From positions 1,116,001 to 1,180,000 of the forward strand of contig JAUFSD010000001.1 of NCBI GenBank assembly GCA_033030425.1: a stretch of 64,000 bases of DNA, given 5' to 3'. The stretch comes from Verpa conica (Eukaryota; Ascomycota; Pezizomycetes; Pezizales; Morchellaceae). A model generated the notes under the pieces. It ran no database searches, had not been told where the DNA came from, and saw only the letters and a program-made list of their open reading frames with translations. This document shows positions 48,999 to 58,280 of the stretch, piece after piece. Position 1 is the stretch's first letter. Each line of letters opens with the position of its first letter. The translations under genes and the position numbers were made by a program.

Positions 48999-49809
48999 GG
49001 GCTTCGAGTGGTTTCTATAAGGCTTTACATATATATTTCCGGTATTTTGAATTTGTGTGAGGTATCGTATTTTGGGAGCAAACGAAATAGCTTTGGGTCA
49101 ACACCAAGCGTTAGGTAGTAGTATATCATTGTGAGATGGTCAATAGGGTATTTTATGCTTTGTTTTAGTCACTTTTTTTTATTATAAATAGTTCAAACGC
49201 ATGAAATAGACAATCACAATAGGTATATTTTTATGTCAACTCCATAGGGAGGAAAATAAGATACCCAAAAATAGAATAACATGTGTCTCTTAATTCGAGG
49301 CAACGGCCCACACAGTAAAGCCCGTTTAAACCGCCGCCAGATACATAAGAGATCTCCCTCCCATCCTATCGGAGAAAGGCGAGACACGTATTCTAGGCTC
49401 ATGTAAACTTTTTGACTTCAATGACCATAGTGAAGAGGTACGTCAAAGCTTCGAAAGTGCCAGTGTCGGATATAAGAGTAGGGACCCAAGGGAAAAAGAG
49501 AATATTTGAATTGAATCGATATACAAAAAGCTTTTAAAACGAGCGGGTACGAATATGGGTGTGAGAACTGTATTGTCAGTGATGATGTTCAGTTGAGAAA
49601 TTTTTTTCTTCTTCGTTTGCCGTGCCTTTTAAAGGTGCCAATGTCATGTGACACTTGGCAGTGGGATATAATTTTGGCTGCTTGGCAAGGAGGCTCTTCT
49701 GCTAATTCCAGTGCGTCTCCCATAAATTCATTCATAGCTCAGTATCACAGCTTATAAAATTATACGGCTACGCAATACTAACTTGCTCCTCATATTCTAA
49801 ATACACACC
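48999..49809. other. Intergenic, SMN upstream region
   Basis: No gene was recognised. The last 100 bases before the SMN start are A+T- and pyrimidine-rich. Confidence 0.5.
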
Positions 49810-50776
49810 ATGGCTTCTTCAGAAAATCTACTTACGCACGAGGAGATCTGGGATGATTCGTCATTGGTCAATGCTTGGGATGAAGCTCTTCAAGAATACA
49901 AGGTTAGCTCCCGTCTCCATGGATTTGCATCGCGCTCCGCCTCAGATAGATATAGTGACTCCCATATAAATTCAGGCGGGCCATCAAGCTGGGCAGATGA
50001 GGAGGGGGAGGAGCTAACATCATTGGATAACGGGTATTAGAAATACCACGGCATCGATGCTACTGGGGGAAACAAGCAGAAAATCATACGCCAGGCAGAG
50101 GAGGCAGAGATGCTGGATGCGCCGGGCTTAAATCAGTAAGCTACCCGCCGATTGAGAGGCTGTGCTATTAAGAATTCGTTACCAATGTTGACAGGGTTCG
50201 GGAAGAAAGGGAGAACATTATCGAATATCAGTCCTCCATAGGAGATGGTGAGTTGGATGATGAGGGGATGGAGCACAAGACGACGGCTATTGAGCCCCAT
50301 GTTATTACTCCTAAAGTCGACACCACTGTAGAAGAGGGCGACTACAAGCAACAGACTCAGGTATGAAGCGCCGAAAAAAAAGACAACTAGAAATAGGAAG
50401 CTGACTATAGGCTTCACCAGGCCTCGGGCATCAAATCTGGGAGCACGGATTACGAGCAAACCCTCGTTGAAGGCGCCGGAGACCAAAGCGACACCAGAAC
50501 ACGAAGTCAAACGAGCACACAAGCACCACCGCCGCCGCCGCCGCCGCCGTTCCCAATGGACTTTGCTGGGGATGTAAAAGGTGAGCGGCCTGACTTCCTA
50601 CTTTAGACGATAGGTCTTAGCTTGTATCAGTTCCCGATTTCGCCCCTGCTGACCACATTGAAAATTTAGACAATGAAGCTTTGCGGAACCTTATGATGTC
50701 CTGGTACTTTGCTGGTTACTACACGGGACTTTACGAAGGACAGCAGCAGTCCAGAGTTCAACAGTCACCTCAGTAG
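49810..50776 (+). CDS. SMN (survival of motor neuron) homologue, five exons
   Basis: Exons 49810-49902, 50041-50135, 50195-50360, 50421-50580 and 50631-50776 give 219 residues. The N-terminal helix EEIWDDSSLVNAWDEALQEYK, continuing into KYHG across intron 1, is the Gemin2-binding box. The middle is acidic and low-complexity and ends in a run of seven prolines followed by FPMDF. The C-terminal ALRNLMMSWYFAGYYTGLYEG is the YG-box that drives SMN oligomerisation (S-YxxGYxxG pattern). As in other fungal SMN proteins, no Tudor domain is visible. The complex assembles Sm rings on spliceosomal snRNAs. The acceptor of exon 4 was chosen at 50420 rather than 50410 because only that keeps the frame. Confidence 0.92.
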
Positions 50777-51830
50777 AGACAAAGGGATAGATAAGTTTAC
50801 CTGTAGAATAAAACTACCCACGTTAGTAGTTGAGAGAAATTAATAGAATTTGTTTGTCTTCCTATTCGGGGTTTCTTTTTTCAAATCATCACGGAAGATC
50901 AGATGGAGAGCGGCCCTCCATGCACAGAGATAAATGTACAAGGGTGGATCCGTAAAACAGTTGAAGAAGGTGCGGCAAAGAACACCCCAACCTCTCTACG
51001 TCTTTTTCTCTCAAGGACTCGCTACAGGAGAAGGGGTACGAGACAGGTTATGCACGGAGAAGGAGGCATAAGAAGATGGGCTCAACAGAGCAGTTGTGTG
51101 AACGTTGCGGTTGAGCCCTGGAAAGGGGAAGGGTGATCGCCGCAACCCTGTTAGCGCCCAACTCAAACAGAGTCAAGCCTTCTGACACACGTCCCCAGAC
51201 ACCAACAAGACGTCGCCCCTCCCCACCACAAGCGAGGCGCCGCATCCCCTCCCTGTTTATAGAGGATTTTCCAACAAACACCAACACCGCTTTAGGGATG
51301 CTGCCCACCAGGTACTGCCGATTGCTAGTTCGGGAATCTGCAACAGGGCTCTATGTGAAGGGGATTCACAGGGCTCCTTGGGAAGGTATTGTTGGACCTG
51401 GGAAGAAGAAAGAGAGAGGGAAAAAAATACGGTTACAGTGTATGGGCAATATGTCGTGCACCCACATCACTGAAAGACACTCCGGACACGGGGCTGGGTC
51501 TCTGGGGAGGGTGAATATAAACATAAAGCCCTCCACCACCTCAATTACCTTCTTGCTCGCTCCCTATCCTACTTTGCACTCTTTCCTGGACTGAGTCGTT
51601 TCTTTCCTTCGTGTTACGCTTTATACTCGCCTTCTTTTCTCAACGAGTCGGGACTCAATAGCTCTTTTATATCCTGTGCCCACTGGCCCTCTCTTGTAGC
51701 AGGACAGCGGTTTTTATTGCCTTACTATACCTTTCCCGCTGAGCGGCCTTATTACTCAGATTCCTCCCTCCTTCCCCCAACCCTCCATTCATCGATATAG
51801 TAATTTCTTGTGTAAAATCAAGTCGTCAAG
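50777..51830. other. Intergenic, no gene accepted
   Basis: Open frames at 50903-51136 and 51133-51594 overlap each other in different frames. They have basic, low-complexity composition and no domains, so I do not accept them. The last 250 bases are pyrimidine-rich and probably hold the promoter and 5' UTR of the cupredoxin gene. Confidence 0.45.
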
Positions 51831-52795
51831 ATGAGACTTATTACGGCAATCATTATCTCCACGGCTGGAGCTCTGGCTACCAACCACGGAGAAATGGCAG
51901 CTTCTATGATGGCAGAGACTTCAACCACTACCGCGGCAATAATGCACGATACCACTATTTCTACAGTAATGATGCACGACACTGCCTCTATGACAAGCTC
52001 GGCGATGGTTCATGAGGCTACGAGCTCTGTTATGGTTCATGAGACTACAGCTATGGCTACATACACTGCTTCTATGGTTGCACCACAGGCTTCAGAGGGT
52101 CCGAAAACACATACTGTTAGTTATGAATCTTTTTTATAAATATATATTGGACTTGGCCACTGACTAGAATTACCTAGGTTGTTGTTGGTGGTACTGCTGG
52201 ATTAGTCTACACTCCCACTCAGCTCACAGCAGCTGTCAATGACGTCGTCCAGTTCGTCTTCATGTCCCAAAACCATACGGTCACTGAATCTACTTTCGCT
52301 CTCCCCTGTAATAAAAAAGCCGCCGACGCGCCTGATTCTGGCTTCCAGGCAAACCCCAATAATACAATCGTCCCTGCTCCAACCTGGGAATATACCGTCA
52401 CCTCAACTGACCCAACTTGGTGGTACTGCAAGCAGCGAACCGGAACCCATTGTGGGAAGGGTATGGTTTTTGCAATCAATCCTACTGCTGAAAAGTCATT
52501 CGATACTTTCAAGGCTGCTGCTATTTCCCTGAATGGGACTGTTGCTGCGACTAGCACCGCTGCTGCGACTTTTACTGCGAGTTCCGTGGGTACAGTTACG
52601 TTGATTGCAGGATCTTCGAGTGTTGTAGCGACTACCACAACTGCCACTGATGCTATTGCTACGGCTACTGCGGCGCCGATCGTACCGGGATGGAACGAGG
52701 GCGGTGCGAGCTGCCAATGTGCCTGCTTCTGCGGAGTTGGTGCTTACCCTGCCGGGGATGGCATTGGTGCCTATGGTGGATACGGAGGTAATTAA
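51831..52795 (+). CDS. Secreted cupredoxin-like serine/alanine-rich protein, two exons
   Basis: Exons 51831-52115 and 52178-52795 give 300 residues. A signal peptide (MRLITAIIISTAGALA) is followed by a Met/His/Thr-rich repeated segment with HDTT, HDTA, HEAT and HETT units. The cupredoxin domain comes next: VVVGGTAGLVYTPTQLTAAV, then VQFVFMSQNHTVTES with a likely copper-ligand His, and TWWYCKQRTGTHCGKGMVFA with the Cys/His/Met ligand cluster. An Ala/Ser/Thr-rich linker and a Gly- and Cys-rich tail follow. Such extracellular proteins are common in filamentous fungi, at the cell wall or GPI-anchored. A GT at 52790 and an AG at about 52850 could allow a third tiny exon ending SLPAPW; the chosen stop at 52795 is the simpler reading. 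Confidence 0.88.
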
Positions 52796-53641
52796 GCCCA
52801 GTGATTTAGAAAGTTTTTTGAGAATATAAAACTAATTTTAATATTATAGGATCTCTCCCGGCTCCTTGGTAGATTGTGTCCTCTTCCGCTCTAGTTGTGC
52901 TTTGTGTCTTCTCTTTTATCTTTGTCTGTGTCTGATTTCCAAACAAACTACTTTATACATTTAATATACCTATGATGATTCTTATTCTTAGGGGCTTGTT
53001 GTTTCGATGACTTGTCGGAAATGAGGAGAAACTGAAGATTTATAGGTGGGATGAAGGATTATGGAAGACCCTGAGGGTATTGGTCATAGTAATGTTTTTT
53101 TTTCTCGTGCGGCTTCTTAGGGACTGTACTTTTTATGTGTATACCTTTAGGAAGCCTTTCTTTCCCTTTTTGAGCTTTTATTACTAGTCTCAGAAAGGAT
53201 AAATATGCTGGTTCGTATATATGTTTATACTGTTTTTTTTCTTTCAGAAGGCGGATAAGATGGGTGCATAACTACGAGGAATATGAAATAGGTAGTATAA
53301 ATCACATCTAGCTGCACACACATAAGACCGGGAGAGGTCAATACATGTGTTTATTTGGAATACTAAAAAGCCATCAAACTTATTTACCAGAGTTTTAGAG
53401 TTAGGCTTCAGATTGATATTACCCTTGGTTCTACCAACCCTCAGATGTAGCTTCGTATGAATTAAGTGAGGCTGATATTAAAACCGGGGCCAAGTGCCTA
53501 TTACACGAAACGAGACACAGTTGAGACCAGATAAACGACCGTGTCTTGGCACCAAAATAGTAGTACATCGACAGCTGAAAAATAGAAACAACAACGCACT
53601 ATAGTATCGGAAAGGGCCTATGCCGTACAGTACTTTCACAC
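52796..53641. other. Intergenic between the cupredoxin and PTAR1-like genes
   Basis: No gene was recognised. T-rich tracts occur at 53095-53105 and 53235-53245. Confidence 0.5.
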
Positions 53642-54758
53642 ATGGAACCCGTTCAAAGAACAGATCATGCATCCAAACTTATAGCCTTTTTCAACACCAA
53701 CCGTGGCGTTCCTACATCTATCGAATTTTACCCCTCAACATCCCCATTCCAAACATCCGGCCCCAATATCGCAATCCCAAAATCCCATCTCTTCTCTGCC
53801 TTTACCACCGCATTAGCTACATTCAACTCACTTCTGCCACTCTCCCCATGGAGTACTGAAGATGCCCAATCCCTCCTCGACACTACTCTCATATTAATAC
53901 TCGCAGCAGTAGAACATACAACTGCTATTAACACACGACGACGAATACTTACAAAGGGATTCAGGGTAGGAGAGAGAGAGCTAGTAACACCCGTGGATGA
54001 AATAAAGTTACTAGAAGGAATCCTAACGAGCCCGTCGGCGAAGCATAGCAAATCCCCAAATCTGTGGTATTATCGCCGCTGGATCATAGAGCAGTATGGG
54101 GTAGGGATTCTGGGAGAGGACGCACTGAAGGGGGAGCTGCATTTAATTACAAGGAGTGGAGAGGCACACCCGAGAAATTACTATGTGAGGAACCAACTAC
54201 CTCATTTGTATTCTACGAGTGCTGGGTCGCTGAAATTATTGTTATTTTTTTTTGGGGGGGGGGTAGGCTTGGAGCTACGCACGGTATATTATTGATAAGT
54301 TTTATACACTTCATCCAGAGAAAGCACCTCCCCTACGAGATTTGGTTGAGAAGCATGCACTCGTCTGTATGACGCATATATCAGATACTAGTTTTTGGTC
54401 GTTCCTATTATTTCTGTTCTTCAAAGCTCTTGGGCATAGGAAAGAGATAGAACTGCTAGGAGCTGTCCCCCCGACAAGATACACCTTCGATATTACGAAA
54501 GGAGTGATGGTATTCGCACATGATACTGCCAAGGGACACGAGAGCGTCTGGGTATTTGTGAGGACTGTCTTAGCCGATGGGGAACTATTGGAAGAGACGG
54601 AGCGGAAAGAACTGGTAGGGATGATGGAGAGCTGGGTAGAGGGGGAAAGTTCTAGCACAGCTGGGAACGATGAGTTTAAGGAAAGAGAGCTGGAAAAGAA
54701 GACTCTAGAATGGATCTCACGGCGGGTCACCAAGAAGTATCCCCAAGACTGTCTCTAG
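53642..54758 (+). CDS. Protein prenyltransferase alpha-repeat protein (PTAR1-like), two exons
   Basis: Exons 53642-54184 and 54267-54758 give 344 residues. The splice joins SGEAHPRNYY to AWSYARYIIDKFYTLHP, rebuilding a canonical prenyltransferase-alpha repeat (HPRNYYAW). Another repeat is KSPNLWYYRRWIIEQYG, and a further one is GHESVWVFVRTVL. PTAR1 proteins resemble the alpha subunits of farnesyl- and geranylgeranyltransferases, and in animals PTAR1 works with RABGGTB on a Golgi SNARE. The 82-nt intron ends in T9 then G10 before TAG. Read without splicing, the frame runs through this homopolymer into nonsense and looks like a frameshift. Confidence 0.85.
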
Positions 54759-54975
54759 TAATTCTGGTTAAATAACTGTATATATAAAGAATATCAACTC
54801 CTTTGGGCTCCATGTACAGTTGTATCCAACAAGACTTCGCGATTTTTTCGTGCAACGAAGAATACAGCAACACCAAACTATTTCCTACTTAACAAAAAAT
54901 AAAGCAATTGACAGCTAAATATATATGTGACTTAATCAAATACTAAGGAAAATAAATGTAGTAAAAAAATAGGCT

Positions 54976-55378
54976 CTACCATTTGGTGTGGCCTCCCTGC
55001 GCTTTAATACATGCTTCCACCCGCTCTGGCATGGAGTCAACTAGTTTGTCCAGCTTCCATTGCGGCAGAGTCTCCCACTCCTCCTGTGCAGCCAAAAAAA
55101 AGCTCGGCAGCATTATGTGGTCTTTTCTCTTTATAGGACCACCGCATTTTCAATGCTGCCTTTAACATTTTCCAGGCATTTTCTATTGCATTGAGATCTG
55201 GTGATCCTGCGGGCCAATCATCCTTTTTTATACCATAGGCTTTCCTATATTTTTGGGCAGTTGCGCTTTTATGTACACTATGATTGTCTTCAATTAAATA
55301 AGACCCTTCTGAGTCATCAAGAGATAGCCAATAAGGAGCCAAATAAGCTTCCAAAATCTCACAAGAATACTGATCAGC
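54976..55378 (-). pseudogene. Tc1-type DDE transposase, C-terminal part, frameshifted and truncated
   Basis: The minus strand reads YSCEILEAYLAPYW, then LIEDNHSVHKSATAQKYRK with the second catalytic Asp, then WPAGSPDLNAIENAWKMLK with the third acidic residue (spacing as in DD34-35E Tc1 elements). The frame then shifts at an A8 run (55094-55101). It resumes as EEWETLPQWKLDKLVDSMPE, a standard Tc1 C terminus, ending at 54976. The N-terminal two thirds are missing: the gene is cut at 55379 by a CATCAGCAAA terminus. Confidence 0.88.
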
Positions 55379-55538
55379 CATCAGCAAACATTTTCAAATT
55401 CTCTCCTGAGACTTGAATTCCGTCATGTGAACTTTTTTTGAGTTTTCATACGATTGTGTCAGATTCTTTAGGATACACTCTGATATATTAGGATTGTTTA
55501 GGAGGGAAAGTAGTCTTTTTTTTTAGGTTTGCTGATGT
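55379..55538. mobile_element. CATCAG-type ends bracketing 160 bp
   Basis: The stretch runs from CATCAGCAAACATTTTC at 55379 to AGGTTTGCTGATG, ending 55538. The ends are inverted as in the family, but the flanks GC and TA differ. It may therefore be two abutting remnants rather than one element. Confidence 0.4.
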
Positions 55539-55735
55539 AGGGCCGGGTAACAGCCGGGTAACCTTGTCCCAGGGACGCTCGGATCCTCTGCAGACTGTTC
55601 TGGGAACTCCCAGATCCACTGCAGAGAGTCCCTGGGACTCCCGGGGCCTACAGGCGTTCCATGGGGCCGCTGGGAACCCCAGGGAACTCCAGAGACTCTG
55701 GTGTATGTCCCAGGAGTAAAAATCTTTTGCTGATG
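55539..55735. mobile_element. CATCAG-family right arm, truncated
   Basis: The sequence ends TCTTTTGCTGATG at 55735. It is the near-identical, better preserved counterpart of 19330-19534 (GGGTAACCTTGTCCC, CTGCAGAGAGT, GTATGTCCCAGGAGTAAAAA). The other half is missing, replaced at 55538 by another terminus. Confidence 0.55.
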
Positions 55736-56187
55736 TATACTGATGTCACTTTTGTTTCTTCGACTGTTCTTTGAAAGTGTACTGGCTGCCAACTCTTCTA
55801 CCATTGTTTTTTCTGGCTAAGTGATAGGAGTTTTCCCAGTTGCTAATGACTTTGCTTCAAGACAGTGTTTCATCAGCAAAAAAAACATTATTTCTCCCAC
55901 AGTCTCTTGGACATCTCTTGGAGACAGATTTTCATGAAAGCTGTCTCTGAGTAGTTTCTGGAAATGACTTTTTCTAAAAACTGCTTTCTAGAGATCAAAC
56001 TTTGAAAAAACATCTCCTAGAAATACAATTTTGGTATTTTGTTTCCAGGAGAGCCAGGAGAAATATTTTTTTTACTAATGTTCTAAAAAGACAAAGAATG
56101 TAAAAGTTTCTCTGCAAGCCAATTCCTGTATCGCTTCTTTAGCTAAGTTGTCCGCGAGTATGTTACCCTGTATGCCAATATGGGCTT
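55736..56187. other. Between element ends; fragments of interrupted sequence
   Basis: A further CATCAGCAAAAAAAAC left end lies at 55871 (flank TT), followed by sequence with GTCTCTTGGA-type subterminal repeats up to about 56060. Its right end was not placed. No gene was recognised. Confidence 0.35.
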
Positions 56188-56753
56188 CATCAGCAAAAGT
56201 TTTAAGGCCCAGGGACACACACTACAGGCCCAGGGCGTACCTGGTATACCTGGGAGTCTCGGGTCTTGCCTAAGGTGTTCCGGGAGTTCTTGGGGGTCCC
56301 AGTGGTCCCGGAGGACCGTCTGCAGTGAATCCGGGCGACCCTGGAACCTAGTTACCCGGCCGTTACCCGGCCCTAGTCTCGCCAAAAACCTCTAAGTCCC
56401 TGCTCTTCTCCACAACACCTCAATACTGACAACACATAGCAGCAACCTCTTCCAGCAAAGCAGCAAACCCCCCCTCCAGCAAACCCCCCTCCAGCAAACC
56501 CCCCTCCAGCAAAAAACTTTACCGTCATGGTACAAACACCCTTTGTCTGGCTGTGGTCTGACTGTGACTGACGCGTCGATTAGAACTCGGAAAGCAGACC
56601 CACGAGTAGCAGGAGCAGGAGCACCAGCAAGCCTGCAGCAGACCCCCCCATATAAAGCAAACAACCTACCTGTCATGGTACAAACAGCCTTCGTCCGGCC
56701 ATTGTCTGACTATAGTAGCTGACTAGGAACAGGACTCCCAGGGCAAACGAAGC

Positions 56754-56905
56754 AGCAGGTAAGCAGCAGGTAGGGCAGCAAGCAGCAGGTAGGGCAGCAA
56801 GCAGCAGGTAGGGCAGCAAGCAGCAGGTAGGGCAGCAAGCAGCAGGTAGGGCAGCAAGCAGTAGGTAGGGCAGCAAGCAGCAGGTAGGGCAGCAGGTAGG
56901 TAGGG
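56754..56905. repeat. 19-bp minisatellite (CAGCAGGTAGGGCAGCAAG)n
   Basis: About eight near-identical tandem copies lie inside CATCAG-family transposon 3. Minus-strand open frames here are artefacts of the period. Confidence 0.92.
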
Positions 56906-57230
56906 CAGCAGGTGGGGGGGGTGCGTGGAAAGCTTTTTGTACATAGAATAACATCAGCAAACCTGCAATTGTGTCCTGACGCAATTGGTGTAGCAACTGT
57001 TGCATCACAGGAAGTCACCCGCGTCACAAGCATCTCCAGCACCCCAAGCGTCACCATACCACTGCCAGTGCCAGGAGCGCCCCACAAGAGGCTCTGGGAA
57101 CCGTACTACTTGAAAAATTAAGTTTCTTGTGAGAGAACTATTGTTCCCTCCTACCCGCAGATTACTAGTCTTTATTAACTACCGTTCTCTTCAGAAAAAC
57201 AAGCGAGGTTTTGGAGGTGCGTTCCGCCAA

Positions 57231-57285
57231 CCCTAACCCTGCTTGGATACACCTAACCCTGCTTGGATATCCCTAACCCTACCCC
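57231..57285. repeat. Telomere-like CCCTAA motifs inside the X-type element
   Basis: CCCTAACCC recurs four times, separated by TGCTTGGATA spacers. The same block is found in the other two X-type elements (59228-59270 and, reversed, 40313-40345). Confidence 0.8.
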
Positions 57286-57519
57286 TATTCCTCCAGAGAC
57301 TTCGCCAAAATTCTCTAAGTCCCTGAACACACCACACCACACCCACCTCATCGCACCACACACCACGCCTACCCCCTACCCCCTACCCCCTACCCCTCTC
57401 CCTATTTCTCTATTGCTATTTGAACAGTAAAAGCTAACTTATATGCAGGCTGTCTTGTTTCCTTTCACCCGTGTCATGACGCGTTCTACCGACGCGTCGT
57501 GCCAGCAGCAAGACCCTCG

Positions 57520-58280
57520 AGACCTCCACCAGGCGACAGCAGCAGGACCTCCTAAGCGACAGCAGCAGGACTCTCGAGACCCCCTCCAGGCAACAGCAGC
57601 AAGACCTCCTAAGCAGTAGCAGCAAGACCCTCGAGACCCCCCCCAAGCAACAGCAGCAAGACCCCCTAAGCGACAGCAGCAGGACCTCCTAAGCAGCAGC
57701 AGCAAGACCCTCCAGGCGACAGCAGCAGGACCTCCTAAGCAGCAGCAGCAAGACCCCCTAAGCGACAGCAGCAGGGTCCTCGAGACCCTCCAGACAACAG
57801 CAGCAAGACCCCCTAAGCGACAGCAGCAGGAGGACCCCTAAGCGACAGTAGCAGGGTCCTCGAGACCCTCCAGGCAACAGCAGCAAGACCTCCTAAGCAG
57901 CAGCAGCAAGACCCCCTAAGCGACAGCAGCAAGACCCTCGAGACCCCCCCCAGGCGACAGCAGCAGGACCCCCTAAGCAACAGTAGCAGGGTCCTCGAGA
58001 CCCTCCAGGCGACAGCAGCAGGACCCCCTAAGCGACAGCAGCAGGACTCTCGAGACCCCCTCCAGGCAACAGCAGCAAGACCTCCTAAGCAGCAGCAGCA
58101 AGACCCTTTAAGCGACAGCAGCAAGACCCTCGAGACCCCCCCCCCCACGCGACAGCAGGAGGACCTCCTAAGCAGCAGCAGCAAGACCCTTTAAGCGACA
58201 GCAGCAAGACCCTCGAGACCCCCCCCCCAAGCGACAGCAGGAGGACCTCCTAAGCAGCAGCAGGATCCTCGAGACCGTTA
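57520..58280. repeat. CAG-rich minisatellite (GCGACAGCAGCAGGACCCCCTAA family)
   Basis: Tandem, slightly variable units of about 23-24 bp alternate CTAAGCGACAGCAGCAAGAC with CTCGAGACCCCCCAGGC blocks. Minus-strand frames translate as Leu/Cys-rich repeats and are not credible proteins. Related tracts occur at 39603-40060 and in the element at 58954. Confidence 0.9.

Noticed and set aside
50903..51594. Two overlapping plus-strand frames before the cupredoxin gene
   Set aside because: No domain, no start or splice support, and low-complexity basic composition. Probably chance in a G+C-richer intergenic stretch.
54184..54300. Frameshift in the PTAR1-like gene at a T/G homopolymer
   Set aside because: A GTGAGG donor at 54185 and TAG acceptor at 54266 are in phase and rebuild the HPRNYYAW repeat, so an intron explains it better.
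55379..55538. A complete 160-bp CATCAG-family element
   Set aside because: The ends are inverted but the flanking dinucleotides (GC and TA) differ, so a single insertion is not shown. Kept only as a low-confidence feature.
56673..57087. Minus-strand Cys/Pro/Ala/Leu repeat frames
   Set aside because: They are an artefact of the 19-bp minisatellite, open in several frames at once.
57434..58184. Minus-strand Leu/Cys-rich open frames (60-123 codons)
   Set aside because: They are translations of a CAG-rich minisatellite. The repeat period keeps the frame open; composition and context are not protein-like.
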